Source of the DNA: an uncultured Bacteroides sp.
GTDB taxonomy: Bacteria > Bacteroidota > Bacteroidia > Chitinophagales > Chitinophagaceae
Reading direction: 5' to 3'
DNA: 35,790 nt
NCBI GenBank assembly: GCA_902168085.1
Contig: CABHOP010000086.1
Location: forward strand, 1-35,790
In this document: positions 1 to 8,238 of the stretch, piece by piece
Layout: every line of letters starts with the position of its first letter
Numbering within the stretch: position 1 is the first letter of the stretch
Translations under genes and position numbers: made by a program
The notes under the pieces: generated by a model
Seen by the model: the letters and a program-made list of their open reading frames with translations, nothing else
What the model was told of the DNA's origin: nothing
The model's database searches: none

Positions 1-2
1 TG

Positions 3-917
3 GCTACGGCACATTTGTTTGCCATGCTGGTGGCCAATGATAAGGAAGAAGTAATAAGCGGCATGCTGAAAGGTCGCAACAGTGAGCAATACCTACCGCC
101 GCATGTGCCGGTAGAACAGGTAGATAACCTGCCCAAGACAGCAGGTGTGTACTACTTCTACAATGCTGTTGGTAAGGTAGTATATGTAGGTAAGGCTAAT
201 AACCTGAAGCGCCGTGTAAAGAGCCACTTCAGTAACAATAAAGCAGGCAAGCAAAAACAGGATTTCCTGCGGGAGATATACCGCATCAGCTATAAGGAAT
301 GTGGTACCGACCTGATGGCACATATACTGGAAAGCACGGAGATACGCAGGCTATGGCCGGTGTATAACCGCAGCCAGCGGGGATATTTACCACGCTATGG
401 TTTGTTCCTGTATGAAGACAGGCAGGGCTACCAGCGCTTTGTGATAGAGAAGAACAAGCACTACCTGAAACCTGTATATACCTTCAATACAATAATAGAA
501 GGCCACCACCGTCTGCGTGAACTGATAAGCGAATTTGGGTTGAGCGCACGTCTGTGCAATCTTGCCAAAGTGTCTGAATGTGCCGATGGCGTGCATGCAG
601 AGCATTGCGATGGTAACTGTGCTGAATCGCTAACGACGGAGGCATACAATGAAAGAGTAACACAAGCTGTGGCATGGCTGGATAAACATTTGCCCACCTT
701 TGCCTATATAGATAAAGGGATTAGCCACGATGAACAAAGCTGCATACTCGTCAATAAGGGGAACTTCTACGGTATGGGTTATATCAACGATGGTGTATTG
801 CCTGATACTATAGACCAGCTTCAAGAGAAGCTCGAACCCATGCCCGATAATGATTACATCCGCAACCTCATTTTCAAGCATGCAGCTACGTATCCTGAAA
901 AGTGTGTAGCATTTTAG
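3..917 (+). CDS. Exonuclease/GIY-YIG endonuclease fusion, C-terminal part (5' partial)
   Basis: The reading frame is open to the left edge, and its first visible residues (ATAHLFAML) resemble the last helix of a DnaQ-type 3'-5' exonuclease, so the gene begins before the window. About 40 residues in comes a GIY-YIG nuclease domain (GVYYFYN followed by VVYVGKANNLKRRVKSHF, with the catalytic arginine context). Downstream is a UvrC/Cho-like segment with four cysteines spaced C-x7-C-x8-C-x3-C, then a YNERV helix. In the known family, an epsilon-like exonuclease is joined to a UvrC-type nicking domain, suggesting DNA repair or processing. The exonuclease half is inferred from only a few residues because its catalytic motifs lie outside the window. 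The alternative is a stand-alone Cho/UvrC-like nuclease. The GIY-YIG call is secure. Confidence 0.85.
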   Translation, partial: ATAHLFAMLVANDKEEVISGMLKGRNSEQYLPPHVPVEQVDNLPKTAGVYYFYNAVGKVVYVGKANNLKRRVKSHFSNNKAGKQKQDFLREIYRISYKECGTDLMAHILESTEIRRLWPVYNRSQRGYLPRYGLFLYEDRQGYQRFVIEKNKHYLKPVYTFNTIIEGHHRLRELISEFGLSARLCNLAKVSECADGVHAEHCDGNCAESLTTEAYNERVTQAVAWLDKHLPTFAYIDKGISHDEQSCILVNKGNFYGMGYINDGVLPDTIDQLQEKLEPMPDNDYIRNLIFKHAATYPEKCVAF

Positions 918-973
918 AAATCAGAACAACTAACCTCTAAATACCAAAATGAAGCCCCTTTAGGAGTTTGGGG

Positions 974-2998
974 TTATTGAGCCAGCCAGTATTTCCTCAG
1001 CAACCATTCAGCTACGGCAAATATCAATATCAGCAGGAAGTACCATTTCCAGTCTACGAGTGGTACAGCTGTAATGTCTGATTGTATGACAGGCTTGATA
1101 CTCGTGTTCTTTGAAATAGAATCGTACAGCGAAGCCATACTGCTTGCAGGCACAAAGCTGCCATTATATTTGTTCGATAGGCCGTAGAGCAAAGCATAAT
1201 CGGCACCGCTTTCCATTTGTTCCAGCGGAGTATGGGTTACTACAAAGCTGCCAGCTGCGGTGTGCGTAGTGCCGTTGTGCACAGTGCGTGCTGTGCAGGT
1301 ATAGTTACCCTCTGCCCATATACCCGTGTTCAGCTTATAGGCACTACCTGCCCGTTCGAAAGAGAAGTCTTGTTTCTTGCCATTGGCATCTGCAATGCTT
1401 AGTTGCACATCCGGCGTATTCACTTGCTGGCTGGTAGCGTTCAGTAAGTAAGCATTCAGTGTGATAGCTTCCTGGTCGCTCCATACATACTTGGGTAGCG
1501 ATACATAAAAAGGCTTATCATTCACATTGGCCGCCAGGAAAGCAATGGTTTGGCGGATACACTCATCTATAGTATTGTGTGTATTGAAGTTCTTGTACTC
1601 ATAAATGCGCCAGCGCCACAGCCCCTCACCGATAGTAATAGCAAGTGGCGTAGTAGTATTGTGTACGGCCCACAAAGGTAATTGCCCGCCGCGTTGGTTG
1701 AATAGTACATCCATGCCGCCTATGGCTTCCATCTTTGCTACAGGTACATTCAGCGGTGGCATTTTGTCCAGCACGGCCTGCAGGTTTTGCGGAACTATAA
1801 AGCTACTGAACGCATTGTTGTAAGCAGGGTAGGCGTCTACAGGCTGCATTTGCATAGCCAGTTTGTAATTGCTGAACAATGATTGCGTAGCGCCTGGGTT
1901 CGATTGCATCCCCATTATAAACCACATAGGCTTTTTCACAGATGCTATGTCGCGCGCATTGTTCATTTGCATAGAGGGTAGCTGGTGCAGGATGACCACA
2001 TCATAATCGCGGAAGGAAGGCAGCTCATAAGCCATGCGTACCGTTAGCTTATAACCATCCAGCCCTTGCAGCGCTTCTTTTATAGCATTAATATCGGGGT
2101 GTGGAGATGCAGCAGCTATCAGTATATCTTTCTTATCTTCTACTACTTCTACAAATACATCCTTCTTGTTATTGGCGGTATTCTTTTCGCCATCGGCAAC
2201 AGGTGCCTGTATGGTGTAGTGGTGTAAGCCCGCCTTATCGGCCTTTACACTGAAGGATATGGATCGGTCATACCTGTCGCTATTTACGGCTATATTGGAA
2301 GTAGCAATTACATTGCCGCCTTCCAGCAGTTGCAGACTATTGTTATAACCATTGCAAAGCGTGGCCAGTACATCAGCCCGTATCTCGAACTGGCTATTAA
2401 GCGTAGCTGTTTTGTTGCTGTACACCTGTGTTATACGCAGGTCTTTCTGCCGGGCGCTATCGCCAATACCAACAGTGTATAAGGGGCTTTGTAAACTAAG
2501 CTGCTGATACAGCGGGTTGCTGCCTTGGTTGTAGCGGCCATCGCTGGCCAGTATCACAGCGCCCAGGTTTTGTGCACCGTAATACTCCTGTGCTTTCGAT
2601 AAGGCATTGGCTATATCGGTGCTTTGCTGTGTGTAGCGAAACGCGCTATCGGTCTGCACATCCATGCCGAAGCCCCAGGTTACTACCTTGTATTTATCGC
2701 CCAGCTTATCTGCCAGTTGTTGTGCGGCTTTATTATAATTGGTGCTATCCTTCCCTAATGCCGTAGCTATAGATGCCGAATTATCCTGCAGGAAAAGGAT
2801 GACCGGTTTCTGTGTTTCGTTTTTGGTGATGGTGATGGCAGGGGCCAGTATTAAAAGTAATGCCAGCAGCATTACAATGCCCCGTAGTGTAGCGGTAAGC
2901 CATGGGTGTGGGGTACCTCGCTTAACATCGGCACGGTATACCCCGTAGCCGGCTGCCGCCGCAAGGACGAAGGATATGGTCCACAATAGGATTTGCAT
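974..2998 (-). CDS. Membrane-anchored VWA-domain protein
   Basis: A 674-residue protein with two N-terminal membrane segments (about residues 1-22 and 36-55) and one close to the C-terminus (WYFLLILIFAVAEWLL). Between them is a von Willebrand A-like domain carrying an intact MIDAS start, D72-N-S-A-S76 (DxSxS), followed by a beta-sandwich-like stretch and a segment (KKDILIAAASPHPDINAI, then DYDVVILHQLPS) that looks like a GATase1-like fold. This order resembles the Bacteroidota BatA-type and related membrane proteins usually found near MoxR ATPases, but no MoxR or DUF58 gene is visible here. The function is unknown; an envelope-associated, metal-dependent adhesion or assembly role is inference. 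It is transcribed away from the GNAT-like gene. An imperfect -7 element (TTAGTTTG, 3007-3014) lies immediately upstream of the ATG. Confidence 0.8.
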   Translation of the reverse strand: MQILLWTISFVLAAAAGYGVYRADVKRGTPHPWLTATLRGIVMLLALLLILAPAITITKNETQKPVILFLQDNSASIATALGKDSTNYNKAAQQLADKLGDKYKVVTWGFGMDVQTDSAFRYTQQSTDIANALSKAQEYYGAQNLGAVILASDGRYNQGSNPLYQQLSLQSPLYTVGIGDSARQKDLRITQVYSNKTATLNSQFEIRADVLATLCNGYNNSLQLLEGGNVIATSNIAVNSDRYDRSISFSVKADKAGLHHYTIQAPVADGEKNTANNKKDVFVEVVEDKKDILIAAASPHPDINAIKEALQGLDGYKLTVRMAYELPSFRDYDVVILHQLPSMQMNNARDIASVKKPMWFIMGMQSNPGATQSLFSNYKLAMQMQPVDAYPAYNNAFSSFIVPQNLQAVLDKMPPLNVPVAKMEAIGGMDVLFNQRGGQLPLWAVHNTTTPLAITIGEGLWRWRIYEYKNFNTHNTIDECIRQTIAFLAANVNDKPFYVSLPKYVWSDQEAITLNAYLLNATSQQVNTPDVQLSIADANGKKQDFSFERAGSAYKLNTGIWAEGNYTCTARTVHNGTTHTAAGSFVVTHTPLEQMESGADYALLYGLSNKYNGSFVPASSMASLYDSISKNTSIKPVIQSDITAVPLVDWKWYFLLILIFAVAEWLLRKYWLAQ

Positions 2999-3171
2999 CA
3001 GTCTTGCAAACTAAGGAAAAACTATATAGATAGGCGTTGCTGCTTATAATTATGTTGTTAAAAATCAATATTGCATGGCAAAGTTTTTGCATCTGTTGGC
3101 ATATGCCGGAATTGACATTGCCAATAGCTGAACCTGCACTGCGATTGCAGCAAATTCATAATTTCGCGCTC

Positions 3172-4341
3172 ATGCGCATGCACGAAGTAAAGACAGACGC
3201 GGATAAGAAGCTGTTTTTAGAATTGCCCGTTAGCATAAACAGAGGTAATGCCAACTGGATACGCCCGTTGGATAAAGACATAGAACAGGTTTTTGATGTA
3301 GAACAGAATAAGCTATTCAAGAAAGGAGGCGAATGTGCCCGGTGGCTGCTGAAAGATGAAGCAGGAAACGTGATAGGCCGTATAGCAGCATTTGTAAACA
3401 AGCAGTATAAGCAGGAACAGCCTACGGGTGGTATAGGTTTCTTTGAATGCATCAACGATCAGCAGGCTGCCAATTTCATGTTCGACCATTGTAAACAATG
3501 GCTGCAGCAGCGTGGTATGGAGGCTATGGATGGCCCCATCAACTTTGGGGAGCGCGAACGCTGGTGGGGATTGCTGGTAGAAGGTTTCCAGGAGCCGCTG
3601 TATTGTATGAATTACAACCCGCCTTATTACAAAGAACTGTTTGATAACTATGGGTTCGAGGTGTACTTTGAGCAGGTATGCTTTGCCATGAAAGTGAAAG
3701 ACCGCCTGCAGGATAAGTTTTACCAGCGGTATGAAGAGCTATCACAAGACCCTAACTATAGTTATCGGCACATACGTAAAAGCAACTTGGAGAAATATAT
3801 AAAGGACTTTGCCTACATCTACAATAAGGCGTGGGCCGGGCACGGTGGTGGTAAGCAACTGGAGGAAAGGGTAGTAGCGAAAATGTTTGCCCAGATGAAG
3901 TCTGTAATAGATGAAGACCTGATGTGGTATGTGTATTATAAAGATGAGCCGATAGGCTTCTGGATAAACCTGCCCGACCTGAACCAGTATTTCAAACATA
4001 TGAATGGCAAGTTTGGCCTGTGGCAGAAGCTAAAATTTCTATGGTTGAAAAATTTTGGCAAGTGTAACCGCTTTGTGGGATTGGTATTTGGCATCATACC
4101 CGAATTTCAAGGTAAAGGTGTAGATGGCTATATGATAATGGCCGGTGCTAAGGTAATACAGCCTGCAGGTAAGTATGAAGACTACGAGATGCAGTGGATA
4201 GGTGACTTTAACCCCAAGATGATAAACATAGCCGAAAGCCTGGGCACTTACAGAAGCCGTAAGCTGCAAACATTGCGGTATCTGTTCGATAGGAAGAAGA
4301 AATTCAAAAGGCACCCGATGATAGGCGACCATTTGAAGTAG
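3172..4341 (+). CDS. GNAT-superfamily acetyltransferase-like protein
   Basis: A 389-residue protein from the chosen ATG. The family-like beginning (MRMHEVKTDADKKLFLELP, then NANWIRPL) starts here; in-frame ATGs at 3052 and 3103 add a tail without recognisable features. The C-terminal half has acetyltransferase-like features: a strand reading WYVYYKDEPIGFW and then GIIPEFQGKGVDGYMI, which matches the pyrophosphate-binding Q/RxxGxG/A loop of GNAT enzymes. It resembles uncharacterised YghO-like proteins of about 370-390 residues. Substrate is unknown. It is convergent with folP, with only four bases between the two stop codons, and those ends form a hairpin. A near-match to the -7 element (TAATTTCG, 3159-3166) sits just before the start. 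Confidence 0.75.
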   Translation: MRMHEVKTDADKKLFLELPVSINRGNANWIRPLDKDIEQVFDVEQNKLFKKGGECARWLLKDEAGNVIGRIAAFVNKQYKQEQPTGGIGFFECINDQQAANFMFDHCKQWLQQRGMEAMDGPINFGERERWWGLLVEGFQEPLYCMNYNPPYYKELFDNYGFEVYFEQVCFAMKVKDRLQDKFYQRYEELSQDPNYSYRHIRKSNLEKYIKDFAYIYNKAWAGHGGGKQLEERVVAKMFAQMKSVIDEDLMWYVYYKDEPIGFWINLPDLNQYFKHMNGKFGLWQKLKFLWLKNFGKCNRFVGLVFGIIPEFQGKGVDGYMIMAGAKVIQPAGKYEDYEMQWIGDFNPKMINIAESLGTYRSRKLQTLRYLFDRKKKFKRHPMIGDHLK

Positions 4342-4353
4342 CGTTCTACTTCA
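4334..4353. terminator. Hairpin formed by the two convergent stop codons
   Basis: TGAAGTAG pairs with CTACTTCA across a CGTT loop (8-bp stem). The left arm contains the TAG stop of the GNAT-like gene and the right arm the stop of folP, so the structure is the same on both strands. No long T-tract follows, so intrinsic termination is only possible. Confidence 0.4.
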
Positions 4354-5200
4354 TCATGCCTATCAAAGTTATCACCTCTCTCGCTTCCTTTACATCATGC
4401 ACCCTTAATATGTTAGCGCCTTGTTGCAGGGCTATTACGTGCAGTGCAGTAGTGCCGTTCAGTGCGCCTTCTGGGTTTGTGTTCAGTGCTTTCCATATCA
4501 TGCCCTTGCGGGAAATGCCTGCCAGTATGGGTTTACCCAGCATGCGCAGGGTGTGCATATTGCGTAGCAGTTCGTAGTTATGTTCCAGTGTCTTGCCGAA
4601 GCCAAAGCCGGGGTCTATGACGATATCGGTAATACCTGCCATGTGACAATCATCGCATACATTGCGCAGGTAGTGCAGTATATCCAGCGCTACATTGTTG
4701 TATTGCGGGTTTTGTTGCATGGTTTCAGGTGTGCCCTGCATGTGCATGGCTATATAGGGCACTTGCAATGAGGCCACTGTTGCCAGCATATCCTTATCTA
4801 TGCTGCCGCTGCTCACATCATTTATTATAGATATACCTGCTGCTACCGCTTCTTTAGCCACGGCAGCATTATACGTATCTGCCGATAGCCAGGCATCAGG
4901 GAAGCGTTTTATGATAGCTTCTATTACAGGTATTACACGCTGCAGTTCTTCATCTGCACTTATCAGCTGCGCACCGGGCTTGGTGGTAGCACCGCCTATA
5001 TCCAGTATGGCAGCACCGTCATTCAGCATCTGCTCGGCTTTGTGTAGCAGGCTATTGGTATCGCTATCGCGGCCTTTGTTGTAAAAACTATCGGGCGTAG
5101 CATTCAGAATACCCATTACAACAGGCTTTGATATATCGAGCAGACGGCCTTTACTTTTGAGGGTGGTTTGTACGGGTAAAACTGTATTTTTGAAACTCAT
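4346..5200 (-). CDS. folP: Dihydropteroate synthase
   Basis: Condenses 6-hydroxymethyl-7,8-dihydropterin pyrophosphate with p-aminobenzoate in folate synthesis; cytoplasmic. Signatures in order: GILNATPDSFYNKGR near residue 30, DIGGATTKPGA near residue 65 (the usual motif is DIGGxSTRPG), SADTYNAAVAKEAVAAG, INDVSSG, DPGFGFGKT and GISRKGM near the C-terminus. I placed the start at the ATG giving MSFKNTVLPVQ (284 residues). The longer open frame to 5314 adds a hydrophobic tail foreign to the family and overlaps the divergent gene. Its start lies 16 bases from that of the divergent Nmad1 gene, so the two promoters must overlap; a near -7 element (TTTCTTTG, 5209-5216) implies a very short leader. 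Confidence 0.93.
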   Translation of the reverse strand: MSFKNTVLPVQTTLKSKGRLLDISKPVVMGILNATPDSFYNKGRDSDTNSLLHKAEQMLNDGAAILDIGGATTKPGAQLISADEELQRVIPVIEAIIKRFPDAWLSADTYNAAVAKEAVAAGISIINDVSSGSIDKDMLATVASLQVPYIAMHMQGTPETMQQNPQYNNVALDILHYLRNVCDDCHMAGITDIVIDPGFGFGKTLEHNYELLRNMHTLRMLGKPILAGISRKGMIWKALNTNPEGALNGTTALHVIALQQGANILRVHDVKEAREVITLIGMMK

Positions 5201-5216
5201 AGTTAGTACAAAGAAA

Positions 5217-5798
5217 ATGCAGGATAGCGTAAGCACCAACACAATGATAAATACACTGGAACAATACCGCGGCATCGTATCGGCCTGCAAAGACCTGTAT
5301 GTGAAAAAGGCCAAAGATTATGGCACATCGTGGAGGGTATTGCGGCCTATATCAATTGTTGACCAGATATATATAAAAGCATGGCGCATTCGCCAGATAC
5401 AGGAAACGGGCGAGCAAAAGATAGGCGATAGCATAGAAAGTGAGTTTGTAGGTATTGTGAACTACGGCATTATAGCCGTGATACAAAACGGTATGCCTGC
5501 TAATGCCCCTATTGACCTGAGCGAGGCGGAAGCCCGCCAATGGTATGAGGTGAAGGCAAAAGAGATAGAAGACCTGATGCTGCAAAAAAACCATGACTAC
5601 GGCGAAGCCTGGCGCGAACTATCGCAACAATCGTTTGTAGACCTGATACTGGTAAAGCTGCTGCGCATAAAACAGATACTGGCCAACGAAGGCCAAACCA
5701 TCGTATCGGAAGGGGTAGATGCTAATTTTCATGATATAGTGAACTATGGCATATTTGCCCTCATCAAAATAAACGAAGCTAAAAACGATATCGCTTAG
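5217..5798 (+). CDS. Duplicated Nmad1/DUF1599 protein
   Basis: A 193-residue protein made of two related halves. The first half reads LYVKKAKDYGTSWRVLR ... DQIYIKAWRIRQI ... FVGIVNYGIIAVI. The second reads LMLQKNHDYGEAWRELS ... DLILVKLLRIKQI ... FHDIVNYGIFALI. Each half keeps K/N-x-DYG-x-(S/A)W, a central K-x-x-R-I-(R/K)-QI helix and a VNYGI ending. This is the DUF1599 family, which I recall was renamed nucleotide modification associated domain 1; its biochemistry is not established. The start is the ATG at 5217, with 5244 as an alternative. It is divergent from folP and upstream of the DoxX/MauE-like gene, a neighbourhood I recall as recurrent in Bacteroidota. Domain call firm, function unknown. 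Confidence 0.85.
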   Translation: MQDSVSTNTMINTLEQYRGIVSACKDLYVKKAKDYGTSWRVLRPISIVDQIYIKAWRIRQIQETGEQKIGDSIESEFVGIVNYGIIAVIQNGMPANAPIDLSEAEARQWYEVKAKEIEDLMLQKNHDYGEAWRELSQQSFVDLILVKLLRIKQILANEGQTIVSEGVDANFHDIVNYGIFALIKINEAKNDIA

Positions 5799-5867
5799 CT
5801 TTTAACAGTTTGTTACAAACGCATTTTACAATAAACGAGTCATTACATACGCACTAAAGCATTCAAG

Positions 5868-6995
5868 ATGAAATACGTACTCTGGCTTATCCGGATAATA
5901 GTAGGTGTATTATTCATATTCTCGGGACTGGTAAAGGCGAACGACCCACTGGGGTTGAGCTACAAAATGGATGAGTTTTTTGAAGTATGGCATATGTACT
6001 GGATGATGCCATTTTCACTGGCCCTTTCCATTACTATGATAGCCTTCGAGATAATAGCCGGTGTGGCAGTGCTGCTGGGATATGCACAGCGTGTTTTTTC
6101 CGTATTGCTGCTGTTGCTGATTACGTTCTTTACCTTCCTTACGGCTTATGTATTATTCAGCGGTAAAATAAAAGAGTGTGGTTGCTTTGGTGATTGTATT
6201 AAAATAACCAATGAAGAGACCTTCTGGAAAGATGTGGCCTTACTGGTGCTGGGTATCATATTATTCATCTACCGCAAGCGTATACAGCCGGTGTTTAATA
6301 AGAACATTGGTACATCATTAATGATACTGACTGCTTTCTTTGCTTTTGGCATGCAATGGTGGGGGCTGGAACACCTGCCTTTTCACGACTGCCTGCCTTA
6401 TAAAGTAGGTGCTAACCTGATAAAAGACCGCCAGATACCGCCGGGTGCTACGCCTGACGTATATGAGAGCGTGATGATATATGAGAAAGACGGGGTGAAG
6501 AAAGAGTTTACTACCGAGAACTATCCATGGCAGGATACGACCTGGGTGTTTGTAGACCGTAAGGACAAACTGGTGAAAAAAGGGAATGCAGAACCTAAGA
6601 TAAAAGACTTCATCATTGCCGACTACGACGGTAATGAAATGACCGACCAGATACTGAATACGCCGGGTTATGCCTACCTGCTATTTGTAAAAGATCCGAA
6701 AAAAGCACGTACCGATAATATGGATAAACTGCGTGCCCTGATAGAAAATGCCGAGAAACAAAATGTACCATTCTATATACTATGTTCGGCTACTAAAGAA
6801 GCAGCAGAAGCCTTCCGTAAGCAGAATGGCCTGGATAAAGCCATATTGATGGTATTTGACGGGACGGTGAGCAAAACAGCCCTGCGTTCTAACCCCGGCT
6901 TGATGTTGCTGGAACAGGGCGTGATACGTGGCAAGTGGAGCTATAGGGATTACCCGACGGCTGTAGGTACGGACTCAAAATCTAAAGCAGATTAG
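5868..6995 (+). CDS. DoxX/MauE-like membrane protein with C-terminal soluble domain
   Basis: A 375-residue protein. Residues 1-160 contain four to five hydrophobic segments of the DoxX/MauE kind, starting MKYVLWLIRIIVGVLFIFSG. A cysteine cluster ECGCFGDC sits after the third segment, a place where MauE-like proteins carry conserved cysteines, and DCLPYK follows the last segment. The soluble remainder (about 190-375) contains YAYLLFVKDPKKA and VPFYILCSATKEAAEAF, which looks thioredoxin-fold-like but has no CxxC, so it is probably not a disulfide oxidase by itself. A role in redox or quinone-linked envelope chemistry is inference. The stop codon overlaps the next gene's start by one base (TAGTG), suggesting translational coupling with the permease. 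Confidence 0.8.
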   Translation: MKYVLWLIRIIVGVLFIFSGLVKANDPLGLSYKMDEFFEVWHMYWMMPFSLALSITMIAFEIIAGVAVLLGYAQRVFSVLLLLLITFFTFLTAYVLFSGKIKECGCFGDCIKITNEETFWKDVALLVLGIILFIYRKRIQPVFNKNIGTSLMILTAFFAFGMQWWGLEHLPFHDCLPYKVGANLIKDRQIPPGATPDVYESVMIYEKDGVKKEFTTENYPWQDTTWVFVDRKDKLVKKGNAEPKIKDFIIADYDGNEMTDQILNTPGYAYLLFVKDPKKARTDNMDKLRALIENAEKQNVPFYILCSATKEAAEAFRKQNGLDKAILMVFDGTVSKTALRSNPGLMLLEQGVIRGKWSYRDYPTAVGTDSKSKAD

Positions 6996-8047
6996 TGTTG
7001 CGATTTGTGGCACGGCGCTTACGGTATAGCCTGCTGGTATTGCTGGGCGTGGTTACCGTAGTGTTTTTCCTGTTCAATGTATTGCCGGGCGACCCTGCCC
7101 GCTTGCTGATGGGACAGCGTAGCGACCTTGCCACGATAGAAAATGCACGGAAAGAAATGAACCTGGATAAGCCCATGCTTACCAGGTATTTTCTTTACCT
7201 GAACGATATATCGCCCATCAGTATATATAAGAAGGATGCAGCGGCACAAGCGAAGTATGACTATGTGCGCCTGCTGCCCATGGGTGACAATACATTGGCG
7301 CTGAAATGGCCCTACCTGGGCCGCTCTTACCGCACCAAGCGGGAAGTAAGCCTGGTGCTGACCGAGGCACTGCCCGGTACAATCATACTAGCATTGGCTG
7401 CCATTGCTATAGCAACTGCAGGTGGCATATTGCTGGGGGTATTGGCGGCCCTGAAGAAAAATACCTGGATGGATACGGGTGCTATAGCTGCCAGTGTGGC
7501 GGGTGTATCTATGCCATCGTTCTTTGCGGGTTTGGTGATAGCCTATTTCTTTGGCTACCTGCTGCACAGCTATACCGGGCTGAACATGACGGGCAGCCTG
7601 TGGGAATACGACCCATTTACCGGCAGGCATATTGTATTGAAGAACTTACTGCTGCCGGCACTGGCGCTGGGTATACGCCCGCTGAGTATTATTACTCAGC
7701 TAACAAGGAGCGCTTTACTGGATGTATTGTCGCAGGACTATATACGCACCGCCTACGCCAAAGGATTGTCAACCGGGCGGGTGGTTTTCCGCCATGCCCT
7801 GCCCAATGCGCTGAACCCGGTGGTGACTGCCATATCGGGCTGGCTGGCAGAGCTGCTGGCCGGTTCCTTCTTTGTGGAATACATTTTTGGGTGGAAGGGA
7901 ATAGGCAAGCTAACGGTAGATGCGCTGGATAAATTTGACTTTCCGCTGGTAATGGGTTCTGTACTGCTTACCGCCTTTGTTTTCATCATCGTAAACCTGC
8001 TGACCGATATGCTTTACGGCTGGCTGGATCCGAGGGTGCGTCTGTAG
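6995..8047 (+). CDS. ABC transporter permease, DppB/OppB type
   Basis: A 350-residue inner-membrane permease of the peptide/nickel (BPD_transp_1) family. It begins RFVARRLRYSLLVLLGVV and VLPGDPARLLMG, which are hallmark N-terminal motifs of DppB-type subunits, and carries the cytoplasmic EAA loop DYIRTAYAKGLSTGRVVFRH followed by ALPNALNPVV. It starts at GTG (6995), sharing a base with the preceding stop; TTG at 6998 is the alternative. No partner DppC permease, ATPase or substrate-binding protein lies in the window, so its substrate cannot be stated. Oligopeptide or metal import is the family role. A region of dyads and AT-rich sequence separates it from the phosphate operon. Confidence 0.9.
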   Translation: MLRFVARRLRYSLLVLLGVVTVVFFLFNVLPGDPARLLMGQRSDLATIENARKEMNLDKPMLTRYFLYLNDISPISIYKKDAAAQAKYDYVRLLPMGDNTLALKWPYLGRSYRTKREVSLVLTEALPGTIILALAAIAIATAGGILLGVLAALKKNTWMDTGAIAASVAGVSMPSFFAGLVIAYFFGYLLHSYTGLNMTGSLWEYDPFTGRHIVLKNLLLPALALGIRPLSIITQLTRSALLDVLSQDYIRTAYAKGLSTGRVVFRHALPNALNPVVTAISGWLAELLAGSFFVEYIFGWKGIGKLTVDALDKFDFPLVMGSVLLTAFVFIIVNLLTDMLYGWLDPRVRL

Positions 8048-8094
8048 ATATACCTTAACTCGTTTAAAGTCAGTTATTTGCCAGTATTACAAAG

Positions 8095-8112
8095 ACATTG
8101 TGAACACAATGT
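8095..8112. repeat. Inverted repeat downstream of the permease gene
   Basis: ACATTGTG and CACAATGT form a perfect 8-bp dyad with a two-base centre, 48 bases after the permease stop. No T-run follows. It could be a weak terminator or a protein-binding palindrome ahead of the phosphate operon promoter. Confidence 0.35.
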
Positions 8113-8196
8113 TGTGCAATAGATATTAAATAATTTTCTCAATATTAATTTAATATTAACTTTATGTTACGGCTTTTTTCCCCCGCATAGGCAAGG

Positions 8197-8204
8197 TACT
8201 TTTG
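8197..8204 (+). promoter_or_regulatory. Bacteroidota -7 promoter element (TACTTTTG) for the phosphate operon
   Basis: Exact TAnnTTTG match 34 bases before the DUF47 start codon. A T-run (8173-8179) lies in the -33 area, but there is no clean TTG. The preceding 80 bases are AT-rich, as expected of a promoter region. Confidence 0.65.
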
Positions 8205-8238
8205 CCGCCGTAAATTCAATTAAAACAAATACTGAATT

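Noticed and set aside
950-973. Weak CCCC/GGGG hairpin between the GIY-YIG and VWA genes
   Set aside because: Only about four reliable base pairs and no T-tract; too weak to call a terminator.
5201-5314. N-terminal extension of FolP with a hydrophobic segment
   Set aside because: Not part of the dihydropteroate synthase family and overlaps the divergent gene.
7306-7932. 208-residue plus-strand ORF inside the permease gene
   Set aside because: It overlaps the permease in another frame, its translation is rich in Cys, Gly and Tyr without domain character, and the permease frame has clear family motifs.
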